Shown in pieces: positions 7,883 to 15,608 of a stretch of DNA of 17,563 nt. The translations under genes were made by a program, and so were the position numbers. Source of the stretch: JBCBWG01 sp039186015 (GTDB lineage: Bacteria > Pseudomonadota > Alphaproteobacteria > Rhizobiales > Hyphomicrobiaceae); assembly GCA_039186015.1 (NCBI GenBank), contig JBCDAH010000108.1, forward strand, positions 1 to 17,563, written 5' to 3'. The stretch's first letter is position 1, and each line of letters starts with the position of its first letter. Under the pieces are notes generated by a model. The model did no database searches, was not told the DNA's origin, and worked only from the letters and a program-made list of their open reading frames with translations.

Positions 7883-8860
7883 CTACCAATGATGGAAGAA
7901 GTGCTTCACCGCGTGGCCAACCTTGTGTGCTTCGTGGCTGATGGCATGACCGACTTTATGGGCCTCATGGCTGACAGCATGTTCAACCACGTGTGCGTCG
8001 TGGCCGATCTCGTGACCAAGATGGTGGAAGGCATGGGGGAACTCGTGACCGAAGAAGTGGTCGACCGAATGCCACGCATGCTCGAACGGGAGCGTGTTGA
8101 TTGAGAAGTGCAGGTCAAAGTGCAGGCCCAGGCCCAGGGCAATGTCGCCGCCAACACCAAAGTTCAGATGGTGGTGGCTGTAGCCGGCGTGGATTTCACC
8201 GCCAATGCCGACTTCGCCAACGTCGGCGCCTGTGTCCGCACCGGCCGTAACGGGGCCAACGCCAACTTCGCCGCCAGCCGAGGCCTCAGCGCCGGCGCCG
8301 GCCATGGCGTTTCCGCTGGCACTGCCTCCGTACGAGCCGTGGCCGAAGTTGGCTTGCGTTTCACCACTTGCGTTAGCACCCGCCATCGCACTGGCTGTTG
8401 CGTGATCACCGACGTGTGTGCCGTTGGCGTTGCCAATTGTCGAATCGACTCCGGCCTCGGCGTTTGCACCCGCACCCACCGTTGCGGAAACGCCGGCTGA
8501 TGTGCTTGACGCGTGTGCGCTGCCTGCCGCGCCGGAACCAACGTCGACATTGCCGGCAACCGTAGTCTGAGCGACACCGCTGTTGATGTGCGCTTCACCG
8601 CCGACATGAGCATCCGCGCCGACCGCACCACTGACCGAACCATGACCGACGCTGCCGCTGACACCGTCATGGGCGCCCGCGCTTCCGCTCGCACCAATTT
8701 GGTCGTTACCGGTCGAGCCATGGACATCGACGTCGACGCCTTCAACCTGATCCCCGTCTCCAAAAACCCGAAGCCCACCTGAGATCTTCTCAAGGTCGTC
8801 CAGTGCAATTTCGCGCTCGGCATTGAGCTGTGTGTCTTTCACGTGTTCACCCTTGTCCAT
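7883..8860 (-). CDS. Double-glycine-leader secreted protein, Gly/Ala-rich with histidine-ladder C-terminus
   Basis: A 325-aa protein predicted to be cargo of the adjacent C39-peptidase ABC exporter. The start ATG at 8860 has GGAG (8867-8870 on the opposite strand) 6 nt upstream. Residues 1-29 form a classic leader ending in DDLEKISGG: G-1/G-2, hydrophobic I at -4, L at -7, I at -12 and acidic D at -8. Cleavage after G29 would release 296 residues. Residues 30-225 are low-complexity Gly/Ala/Ser/Val/Asp with His. Residues 261-325 hold 20 histidines spaced 3 or 4 apart, including repeats of an 11-residue unit containing SHEAHKVGH. There are no cysteines, so disulfide or lanthionine chemistry is excluded. 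Annotation pipelines may label it a class IIb bacteriocin from the leader, but its length and composition suit a matrix, metal-binding or surface protein better. Function is unknown. Confidence 0.85.
   Translation of the reverse strand: MDKGEHVKDTQLNAEREIALDDLEKISGGLRVFGDGDQVEGVDVDVHGSTGNDQIGASGSAGAHDGVSGSVGHGSVSGAVGADAHVGGEAHINSGVAQTTVAGNVDVGSGAAGSAHASSTSAGVSATVGAGANAEAGVDSTIGNANGTHVGDHATASAMAGANASGETQANFGHGSYGGSASGNAMAGAGAEASAGGEVGVGPVTAGADTGADVGEVGIGGEIHAGYSHHHLNFGVGGDIALGLGLHFDLHFSINTLPFEHAWHSVDHFFGHEFPHAFHHLGHEIGHDAHVVEHAVSHEAHKVGHAISHEAHKVGHAVKHFFHHW
7913..8011 (-). repeat. Three tandem 33-bp coding repeats (11-aa hendecad units)
   Basis: Three adjacent 33-bp units (7913-7945, 7946-7978, 7979-8011) encode, in protein order, EIGHDAHVVEH, AVSHEAHKVGH and AISHEAHKVGH. 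The last two differ by one Ile/Val exchange, yet nine of the ten remaining codons differ synonymously, so the repeat is kept at protein level rather than by recent duplication. Confidence 0.85.
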
Positions 8861-8983
8861 TCAGCGCTCCACGACGTTCAAATTGGAAGTATCACCCGGC
8901 CATAATGCGCGCGGAGTATTTCTATTTCTGAAACCGATTGATGATGAAGCCTGAGATTAAGAGTATACTGGCGCGTGAAAATT
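8861..8983 (-). promoter_or_regulatory. Leader region of the GG-leader gene, possible internal promoter
   Basis: This 123-bp gap separates the second ABC transporter from its presumed cargo, longer than the overlapping junctions upstream. On the - strand a TATACT hexamer (8962-8967) could be a -10 box, but no matching -35 lies 16-18 bp upstream. No hairpin with a T-run is seen between the ABC stop and the cargo ATG, so read-through from the transport genes is also possible. The ribosome site GGAG is at 8867-8870. Confidence 0.25.
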
Positions 8984-11158
8984 TTATGTGGCTTGCGACG
9001 CGAGCAGTTTTGAGAAAAGTGAGTCGCGCGTAATCAAGTCAAAGTAAGGAGAGTTTTCTACGATTTGACCGTTCTCCATGACGAGAATTGTTTTGCAGCG
9101 TTTCAGTATCGCCAGACGATGGGCGACAGAAATGATCGTGGCGTCCAGTGCGGCAACGCTCACGTAGATCTCAGCCTGCATGCGTTCGTCCAAGGCGCTT
9201 GTCGCCTCGTCAAGGATCACAAGCTTCGGCCGGGCGAGGAACACACGGGCCAGAAGCAAGCGCTGGACTTGCCCGCCGGACAGTGGCGGGTTCGTATCGC
9301 TGACCGGGGTTGACAGGCCAAGAGGCAGACCACGTATGTCGTCGGCAACGCAGGCGCGCTTGAGCGCGTCCCAGACGGCGTCTTGGTCGACGATCTGGCC
9401 AATGGCGATATTGTCGAACAGTGTGCCCGGAAACAGCCGGTCGTCCTGGCTCACGACGGACACCGAACGTCGAAATGCGTCTTTGTCGCGCTCCGCTAAA
9501 TCTCTGCCGTCGATCAATACAGCGCCGGACTCGGGCTTGAGCAGTCCCAGGATCAGGCTGATCAGCGTGGTCTTGCCACAGCCGGATGGTCCGGTCAGCC
9601 CGATGTGATCGCCGGCACAAATCTCGAGATTGACGTCTTTGATGGTGAGCGGAGCGGCCGGAGATCTGCGGTAGTTCAGCTCGCGCAGAATGATGCTGCC
9701 ACGCAGGGCGTCAGATTGCAGTGCGGCCGGTGCCGGCGGTTCCAGCGGCTGCAAGATCGGTTGGATCAGGCGCGCTTGAAGTCCGAGAAGGCTGGCCTGG
9801 CCAAGCGCGCCCAACAAACCGGCCATCGCGCCAACAACCGTCATAAGCGCCATAACGAATGCGACGGTGCTTCCGGAATCCGGTGCACCGCGGCTGAGCA
9901 GAAGCGCAAAGATCCCAATGCACAGAAACGCCGCCCCGAGTGCCGTTTGCATTGCGGAATTGACCGTTCCGGCGCGATCAACCCGCAGGAAGCGTTCTCT
10001 AAGCGTCAGGAAACCGTCGCTCCACGTCTCATAGAAGTGACGCTCAGCGGCATAGCTCCGAACCGTTTCCAGCTGCGCCAACGTTTCGTGCGCTGTTGCC
10101 ATCCAGCTCATCGGCGAGGCATGCCCGGTCAGCAGGATCTTGATCTGACGCCGGACGACCCAAACCGCGACGGCCAGGACAGCGGTCATGGCAAGGCCCA
10201 GCAATAGGCCGGCGGGACCAGCTATCACAACGATGAGACCGAGACTGGGCAGCGCAACAAGGATACTCGCGGCGCTTCTGAGGACAATCGACCAGACCGA
10301 ACGGTGGAAGCCAGCAACTGCCCGGGCACTTAGTGCTGCCACAGGTGCCGGTGGGGCATGACCTGTTTCCGCGCAGATCCGGGCCGTCCGCTCAGCGGTG
10401 GCAAATCGCAAGGCGGTGCCAATACGCCCGTTCAGTCGTAAGAGCGCCAGCTCCGCTGAGAGTTTCGTCGCGAAGCTGGCGGCGAGCAGCAGCGCAAGAA
10501 GAACCATCGCATCGGCAACCAGTGCCGTGTCATGCGCGGGTATAACGATCGAGACAACCGCGTGTGCAACCATCGGCCACGCCACAGCAACCCATCCGGC
10601 GAGGAGTGTTCCGGCGGCAAAGGCCAACAGGTCCCCGACAGCAAACGGAAGCCCGAACCCAAGCAGGGCACGCAACGACACCGGTCCGTCGCCGAGCGCC
10701 GGCGCGATCACGAAGGCTCTGCCGCCAATGTCGCGGAGCTGACCGTCGGTCATGATCGTGCGTTGGCCATCTGCGTCGGTAACGGCAAACCCCCGGCCTC
10801 GCGGCACTGCCGCATGAATCGCGTCATGTTCAGTAACAATCAGAAGCGGCAGCGCCATGCCGTCAATCGGCTCGGCCGCAAGTGAAACCTCGCGCATCAG
10901 GACCCCGGCAGTTCGCGCCAGGCGCTGCAATTCAGAAGCGGTTTCGCTATGCGGTCTTGGCTTGACACCGGGAGTCGGTTGCTTGCCGAGCGGCGCAAGA
11001 GCGGTCGCCAAAACGCGAACCAACGGATGGTCACTGCGCCACGCGTCGGATGCCTTGGTGCGCAGGAGGCCAGCCAGCCGGTCGACGGACTCGTTCGGCG
11101 GCTCCTGTATTGTGCGGTCCGCGCCACCGGCTGCAGAGCCATGCGTTGTCGCTGTCAT
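8984..11158 (-). CDS. NHLM-type export ABC transporter, ATP-binding/permease protein
   Basis: A 724-aa half-transporter fusing membrane and ATPase domains. Residues about 1-165 form a soluble N-terminal domain (with LPLLIVTEHD and VPRGRGFAVTDADG segments) like that of the second ABC protein in NHLM bacteriocin export systems, not a C39 peptidase, as no catalytic Cys/His is present. Six-helix membrane region: about 170-455. The ATPase has Walker A GPSGCGKTT (523-531), LSGGQ (626-630), Walker B LVILDE (646-651) and the H-loop His (680), all intact. The start lies 1 bp after the stop of the peptidase/ABC gene (TGACATG), so expression is coupled. It probably pairs with that protein as a heterodimer in the inner membrane to export GG-leader cargo. 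Confidence 0.9.
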   Translation of the reverse strand: MTATTHGSAAGGADRTIQEPPNESVDRLAGLLRTKASDAWRSDHPLVRVLATALAPLGKQPTPGVKPRPHSETASELQRLARTAGVLMREVSLAAEPIDGMALPLLIVTEHDAIHAAVPRGRGFAVTDADGQRTIMTDGQLRDIGGRAFVIAPALGDGPVSLRALLGFGLPFAVGDLLAFAAGTLLAGWVAVAWPMVAHAVVSIVIPAHDTALVADAMVLLALLLAASFATKLSAELALLRLNGRIGTALRFATAERTARICAETGHAPPAPVAALSARAVAGFHRSVWSIVLRSAASILVALPSLGLIVVIAGPAGLLLGLAMTAVLAVAVWVVRRQIKILLTGHASPMSWMATAHETLAQLETVRSYAAERHFYETWSDGFLTLRERFLRVDRAGTVNSAMQTALGAAFLCIGIFALLLSRGAPDSGSTVAFVMALMTVVGAMAGLLGALGQASLLGLQARLIQPILQPLEPPAPAALQSDALRGSIILRELNYRRSPAAPLTIKDVNLEICAGDHIGLTGPSGCGKTTLISLILGLLKPESGAVLIDGRDLAERDKDAFRRSVSVVSQDDRLFPGTLFDNIAIGQIVDQDAVWDALKRACVADDIRGLPLGLSTPVSDTNPPLSGGQVQRLLLARVFLARPKLVILDEATSALDERMQAEIYVSVAALDATIISVAHRLAILKRCKTILVMENGQIVENSPYFDLITRDSLFSKLLASQAT

Positions 11159-11159
11159 G

Positions 11160-13376
11160 TCACGCGACTCCTTGCATCAGGGATGCGCCAACACGTGGTG
11201 CTGCGGCATCGCCATCGCAGGGGTTCGCCTCTTCAGGCACATGTGTGACGCCGGCAGCTAGAATGTCAGCAGGGTGTCCGCGTTGGACGATCCGGCCGTC
11301 GTTCAGCCAGATGGCATCGTCGCAATTCAGGGCGGTGCCGCGCCGGTGGGTGACGATCAGGACGGCGGCAACACTTTCTCTCAGGCTGGCCATCACATCA
11401 TGTTCGGACATCAGATCCAGCCCGCTGGTTATCTCGTCGAGCACGAGGACGGCCGGCCGACGCGCCAGCGCACGTGCCAGCGAGAGCCGCTGTCTTTCGC
11501 CACGACTGAGGCCGCCTGTTTGGAAGCTGAGCTGCGTGCCGTACCCGGCGCGATGGCGGACGATCGCGGCATGGACGTGTGCCTGTTGAGCAGCTGACGC
11601 AATCACCTCGTCGGTCATCTCGCCATCAAACATCGCGATGTTCTCGGCAATGCTGCCTGAGAAAATCGCCGTGTCCTGGCCGACGTAGATCATCTGTTTG
11701 CGCAGCGCGTCTTGATCGTAGTCGGTCAATGACCGTCCGTTGAAGCTGACATCGCCGTGCCACGGCTGGACGAGGCCGGCAGCGAGGCGGGCGAGTGTCG
11801 ACTTTCCAGCTCCCGACGTGCCGAGAACGGCGGTCAATCGGCCCGGCGGTAGGTGGAGGTCGATATCGTATAGAACGGGACGCTCCGGTGCGTGTCCGTA
11901 AGTCACGCCAGACAGGCTGAGGCCGTTCGGACCGGCGGCAGAAGCTGCGGACAGACATGCATTTGGCTTGGCTTGCCGTGGCGCGAACGCAGGATCGACC
12001 GCATGCGCTTCCAGATCGGTAAGGCGCATCAGGGCGCCCGAGGCATCGTGCAACTCGCAGATGTTGTGTGCCAGTTTCGCAAGCGGGGTATTGACAAGCG
12101 CCCCGATCAATTGCGCTGCGATCAGGCCACCGAGCGTCAACTGGCCCGACGTCACCTCAAGTGTCCCCACACCCAGAACGACACCGGATATGAGAAGCCC
12201 GGACACCACCGGTGCAACGCTGGAGACCGCATGCAGAAGACCGAGCCGCTGCTCGGCATTAAGCGCGGCATCCTCGGCAGCGGCCCATTGCGCAACCAGA
12301 TGATCGCGTCGACCGAGTGTCTCATAGGCTCCGATTGCACTGAGACCGGCAATTGCGACACCCCCGGCACGCGCCCGCGTGACCTGCTCTTCGCGGTTGC
12401 GATCAGAAACGCGCCTGGCCAGGTGGGTCATGAGCGCCAGGTTGAGCGCGGCAACAGCCGCAACGCAGCCGGCGATTGGGCCATTGTGGATCGCCAGAAA
12501 GCCGAGATAGATGCCTGCAGTGACCGCCAGTGGTCCACTTTGTGCGAGCGGTCCGGCAATGGTGGCGCCGACTTCGGAGCCAATTCTCAGGCGGGAGACC
12601 ACTTCGCCGGCGCTGCGCTGTGCGAAAAAGGACAATGGCAGACGCAACGCATGCCAAAAGCTGCGGCCGGCTTGAACCGCTCCGATCTTCGCCTTCCAAG
12701 CCGCGACCATGCGGGAGTCCAGCAGGCCGATCATGGCCTGGACGCACGCAATCGCAAGCAAAGCGGCCAGCAGCACAGGCAGCCAGTCTGTTTGGTGTTC
12801 GCCCAGAACCTGATCGATAAAAACCTGCGAGGCGCCCGAGAATGCAAGCCCGGGTATGACGCTCATCAAACCGGTTATGGCCATGATGATCAACGCGTCG
12901 GGCGAACGACGGGCCTCGCTGACCAGAGCATGCACCACCGACGGTCGTTGGCCGCCGCGTACGAAGTCGAGTGTCGGCGTGAGCGCCAAAGTCACGCCCG
13001 TGAAGTCCCGCGACATCTCTTCCGGTCCGATCACACGCCGCCCGATGGCGGGATCAAGAATAACGAACCGGCCGCCGTGCACGGCCTCGAGAACGACGAA
13101 ATGATTGAAGGCCCAATAGAGGATCTGCGGCATGGGGAGCTGCTTCAGCTCGCCCGGATCGCGCGCATAAGCCCGCGCCTCAAGATTGTAACTACGGGCC
13201 GCTCGAACCAGGTTGGCCGCACTGATCCCGTCACGCGATGTGGCGCAACGCGCGCGCACGTCCTCCAGCGGCACGTGACAGCCGTGGTGGCCGAGCACCA
13301 TGGCCAGCGACGCGGCACCACATTCCGTGGCCTCCATCTGAAGGATCATCGGCGTTCGCGCGCGTCGGAACATCAT
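11160..13376 (-). CDS. NHLM-type C39 peptidase / ABC transporter
   Basis: A 738-aa bacteriocin-type exporter that cleaves double-glycine leaders while pumping the cargo. Residues about 10-130 are a C39 cysteine peptidase with all key residues: Q13 (oxyanion hole), C19 in QMEATECGAA, H92 in NHFVVLEA and D108 in ILDPAIG. The membrane domain spans about 160-450. The ATPase has Walker A GTSGAGKST (519-527), Walker B VLVLDE (643-648) and H-loop His677, but the signature motif is LSRGE (623-627) rather than LSGGQ. A ~30-residue tail follows the ATPase. Its ATG overlaps the stop of the HlyD-like gene as ATGA (13373-13376). An intact peptidase next to a gene with a consensus GG leader is the strongest evidence that the 325-aa protein is its substrate. 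Confidence 0.93.
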   Translation of the reverse strand: MMFRRARTPMILQMEATECGAASLAMVLGHHGCHVPLEDVRARCATSRDGISAANLVRAARSYNLEARAYARDPGELKQLPMPQILYWAFNHFVVLEAVHGGRFVILDPAIGRRVIGPEEMSRDFTGVTLALTPTLDFVRGGQRPSVVHALVSEARRSPDALIIMAITGLMSVIPGLAFSGASQVFIDQVLGEHQTDWLPVLLAALLAIACVQAMIGLLDSRMVAAWKAKIGAVQAGRSFWHALRLPLSFFAQRSAGEVVSRLRIGSEVGATIAGPLAQSGPLAVTAGIYLGFLAIHNGPIAGCVAAVAALNLALMTHLARRVSDRNREEQVTRARAGGVAIAGLSAIGAYETLGRRDHLVAQWAAAEDAALNAEQRLGLLHAVSSVAPVVSGLLISGVVLGVGTLEVTSGQLTLGGLIAAQLIGALVNTPLAKLAHNICELHDASGALMRLTDLEAHAVDPAFAPRQAKPNACLSAASAAGPNGLSLSGVTYGHAPERPVLYDIDLHLPPGRLTAVLGTSGAGKSTLARLAAGLVQPWHGDVSFNGRSLTDYDQDALRKQMIYVGQDTAIFSGSIAENIAMFDGEMTDEVIASAAQQAHVHAAIVRHRAGYGTQLSFQTGGLSRGERQRLSLARALARRPAVLVLDEITSGLDLMSEHDVMASLRESVAAVLIVTHRRGTALNCDDAIWLNDGRIVQRGHPADILAAGVTHVPEEANPCDGDAAAPRVGASLMQGVA

Positions 13377-14659
13377 GTCGGGTCACCTGCCCACGCGTCG
13401 CTCTTCAGGCCGAGCCAGGTGCGAAGCGCCGGCATCACGAGAACAACCAGCGGGCGACGTTCGATGGTTATGTCAGCGCTGACCGGCGTTCCAGGTGAGA
13501 GGCGGAGATCCGGGCCGTGTCCTGATGTCCATGCATAACTGCTCTGTCCCGACTTGTCCTTGAGCAGGCGAACGCGCACGGCAAACGGCGGCGTCTTGGC
13601 TTCGGTGAGGTGCGTGAGGGCGTCGTCACCGAGGGCGCGTTGCACGGCTGCGGTCGTGACTGGAGCATCGGAAACGGACAGGACTGCGCCGCGGACGCGA
13701 TTGCGAGATCCCGCGAGCAACGATCCCGGCTTGATCAGCACGACGTCACCCGGCTGCACGCGCTTGCCGTCGCGCAGTGGCACGTAGACGATCGCTTCGA
13801 CGCCTCGTGTCGACTTCGACAGGACGTTTACCACTGTCTGTCCAGCGGAAATGAGCGTGTTCGGAGCAGCGGTCAGTTCCGCGACGGAGCCGGAAATCGG
13901 GCTGTGCAAAAAGCGTACGGCATCGTGTTGTGCAATGGCTGCGTCGCGTTCGGATACGGCTGCCGCCAATGCCAGTCGCTTTTCAAGGAGTTCACGTTCG
14001 CGCTTGGCGTTATTGTCGAGCAAGGACTTGTCGATTTCTGTCAGAGATGTTCGCGCGTCAGCCAGGCTTTCTTCTGCGCGCGCAAGAGCCGCGCGCGCCT
14101 CGACGGCCTTGTCGCGCCTGGCAAGACCTTTGCGAAACAGAGCCTCTTCGTCGTCTCTGCGTTGTTTCAGATCGGCGACCCGTACGGTCAGGTCGGCAAT
14201 CCGTTTTTCGAGATCAGATCGTTGACGGCGGCTTAGCGCACGCTCGGCAGCGGCCTCGCGCGCTTGTAGTTTGCGCGTTTCATCGAGCTGGCGCTTGGCT
14301 TCGTTGACGGTGCGGCGCAACTTCGCGAGCGCTGCGTCGCGCTCCGGAAGCCGCAAAGATGCGAGACGCTGGCCGGCCTTAACCGTCTCGCCTGGCGCAA
14401 CCGAAAAGCGCACGTATCCGGACGCCTGCGCATTCAGCGCAACAAGCAGCTGTCCACTGGGATCAACCAGAACGCCTTGGCCGGCGACCCGGATCGGAAC
14501 CAAGACGATGACGGACGCGGCACAAAACAGCGACAGGGCCACAAACAGGCCAGCGACGGTCCACCGTGTCCAGCCGCGTGTCACCCGCATCAGGGCGGGC
14601 AATCGGTCAAACCGATTATGCGCCTCGAGCGCCTCAGAACGGAAAAATTTTTGGATCAT
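13373..14659 (-). CDS. HlyD-family membrane fusion protein (NHLM secretion protein type)
   Basis: A 428-aa periplasmic adaptor of a type I secretion system. One transmembrane segment lies at residues 33-56 after a short cytoplasmic N-terminus. Next come the first half of a lipoyl/barrel-sandwich domain (about 60-105, AQASGYVRFSVAPGETV), a long Arg/Glu/Ala-rich coiled coil (about 108-235), the second lipoyl half (about 238-275, HSPISGSVAEL) and a beta-barrel C-terminal part. This order matches HlyD and the NHLM secretion protein. It should link the two ABC proteins to an outer-membrane factor, which is not encoded here. It is the first gene of the - strand transport unit. No strong ribosome site is seen before the ATG; AAGAG lies about 12 nt upstream. 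Confidence 0.9.
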   Translation of the reverse strand: MIQKFFRSEALEAHNRFDRLPALMRVTRGWTRWTVAGLFVALSLFCAASVIVLVPIRVAGQGVLVDPSGQLLVALNAQASGYVRFSVAPGETVKAGQRLASLRLPERDAALAKLRRTVNEAKRQLDETRKLQAREAAAERALSRRQRSDLEKRIADLTVRVADLKQRRDDEEALFRKGLARRDKAVEARAALARAEESLADARTSLTEIDKSLLDNNAKRERELLEKRLALAAAVSERDAAIAQHDAVRFLHSPISGSVAELTAAPNTLISAGQTVVNVLSKSTRGVEAIVYVPLRDGKRVQPGDVVLIKPGSLLAGSRNRVRGAVLSVSDAPVTTAAVQRALGDDALTHLTEAKTPPFAVRVRLLKDKSGQSSYAWTSGHGPDLRLSPGTPVSADITIERRPLVVLVMPALRTWLGLKSDAWAGDPT

Positions 14660-14946
14660 CGAAACTTTAGCTCTTATGACGCGAGCATGAGTTTCGCAGA
14701 AATCAGTAAACCCCAGGTTGAGCCTAAGGCGAATTTGGTACGGATTAAAAGTTGCAACCGGCGACGCTTTCAGAAAGCGTCCGCCGGCCGGCTCCGTCAG
14801 CGGCTTGTCGTGTGGGATTTACACGCGCTTAAGATCTCCAAAGCTGCTGACGTCGGGTCAACGTCATTGGGAACGGATATGTATATATAGCGTGCCGGCC
14901 GGCTTTCAGCGGTCCGGTCCGGCTCGGCGCGATGTGGCCCCGACAC
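14660..14946. other. Intergenic region upstream of the secretion unit
   Basis: This 287-bp stretch separates the DoxX-like gene from the HlyD-like gene. It should hold the promoter of the secretion unit on the - strand. A TTGACC (14856-14861, - strand) resembles a -35, but no good -10 sits at the right distance. It contains a strong bulged hairpin (separate entry), an AT-rich patch (14877-14890), and two copies of the 11-mer GCCGGCCGGCT (14783-14793 and 14894-14904). A + strand ORF through here lacks a ribosome site and is not called. Confidence 0.5.
14758..14787 (-). terminator. Strong bulged hairpin, possible terminator of the doxX-like transcript
   Basis: GACGCTTT and AAAGCGTC (14763-14770, 14774-14781) pair perfectly around a 3-nt loop. 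After a one-base bulge at 14782, CCGGC and GCCGG extend the stem to 13 bp. On the - strand the stem is followed by TTGCAACTTTTAATC, only a loose T-run, so terminator activity is plausible but not certain. It would separate the DoxX-like gene from the secretion genes. Confidence 0.4.
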
Positions 14947-15423
14947 CTACGTTGCGCTACGCCCGCCGAGCATCGCGTCCACGGCGAACCGGTCCTGGTC
15001 GCGAAAGGCCAACGATAACCAAGATGCAGCAACCACAATCAGCGACGGGTAGAACAGGGCATTGACAGTCCCGGGCTTCTCCCCCGGCATCCAGAGCCAG
15101 AAGGGATCAAGCAGGCTTTGCCATATCGAGAGTGCCACGAACACATTCACGATGAGCTGAAACCACAGCATTGGCACTCTCAGCGCGCCGATCGCGATGA
15201 GAACGGCCGCGACGACCTGCAACCAACCAAACGAGATCAAAAGCCAGTCGATTGAGAAGTAGCCACCGTAGAACTTGTTCGACACCGACGTGCCGACGCC
15301 CGTGTTCAAGGCCTTGGCGAGGCCCCACCAGAACAATAGCCCGGCGGTTGCAACCCGAAGCGCAAGCAAACTCACGGCTTTGCCAGTTGCGTCGTCGCCC
15401 AAGTGTTGATCTGTCACCGTCAT
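14947..15423 (-). CDS. DoxX-like integral membrane protein
   Basis: A 158-aa protein with four predicted transmembrane helices (about residues 16-39, 60-82, 84-104 and 122-139), the size and layout of the DoxX/DoxD-like family. An early arginine in helix 1 (LALRVATAGLLFWWGLAKAL) is followed by a periplasmic-type loop with GTSVSNKFYGGYF. The start ATG at 15423 has AGGA 7 nt upstream. DoxX-type proteins are linked in some bacteria to thiosulfate or thiol redox chemistry, but many members have no known role. It lies downstream of the AhpD-like gene on the same strand, 185 bp away, so it may share the TetR-controlled promoter, with a hairpin in between possibly reducing read-through. Confidence 0.7.
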   Translation of the reverse strand: MTVTDQHLGDDATGKAVSLLALRVATAGLLFWWGLAKALNTGVGTSVSNKFYGGYFSIDWLLISFGWLQVVAAVLIAIGALRVPMLWFQLIVNVFVALSIWQSLLDPFWLWMPGEKPGTVNALFYPSLIVVAASWLSLAFRDQDRFAVDAMLGGRSAT

Positions 15424-15563
15424 TGGCCATTCCTGATTGGGTTATCGAGAGTGCGTTGCGATCGATAGACTCAAAGAGCGCATGAAACCGAACAAATTCG
15501 TGTTGGATCCGGCGCAACGTGGAAGCGGTTGCGGATTGGCATCATGTGTCATGTTACACCGAT

Positions 15564-15591
15564 GGCGTCGCGCCCAATCGAGCGCAACGCC
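15564..15591. other. Imperfect hairpin downstream of the AhpD-like gene
   Basis: GGCGTCGCGC and GCGCAACGCC form a 10-bp stem with one mismatch around an 8-nt loop, 17 bp after the stop of the AhpD-like gene on the - strand. No T-run follows, so it may stabilise the 3' end or attenuate read-through rather than terminate. Confidence 0.3.
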
Positions 15592-15608
15592 ACCGGGCCG
15601 TAACCCGC

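Noticed and set aside
7913..8011. CRISPR-like direct repeats
   Set aside because: The units are contiguous without spacers, differ at many bases and are in-frame coding repeats of 11 residues.
7883..8860. RTX-type or lanthipeptide cargo
   Set aside because: No GGxGxDxxx RTX nonapeptide array is present, and there is no cysteine for lanthionine or disulfide formation; no modification enzyme is encoded nearby.
11892..13538. A 548-codon + strand ORF antisense to the C39-ABC and HlyD-like genes
   Set aside because: The opposite strand encodes complete C39, ABC and HlyD motifs; the + strand translation is Arg/Gly/Gln/His-rich with no family features and is a GC-rich antisense shadow.
14688..14890. 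Possible 67-codon + strand ORF in the gap upstream of the secretion unit
   Set aside because: No ribosome site, no recognisable domain, and it passes through the strong hairpin; treated as non-coding.
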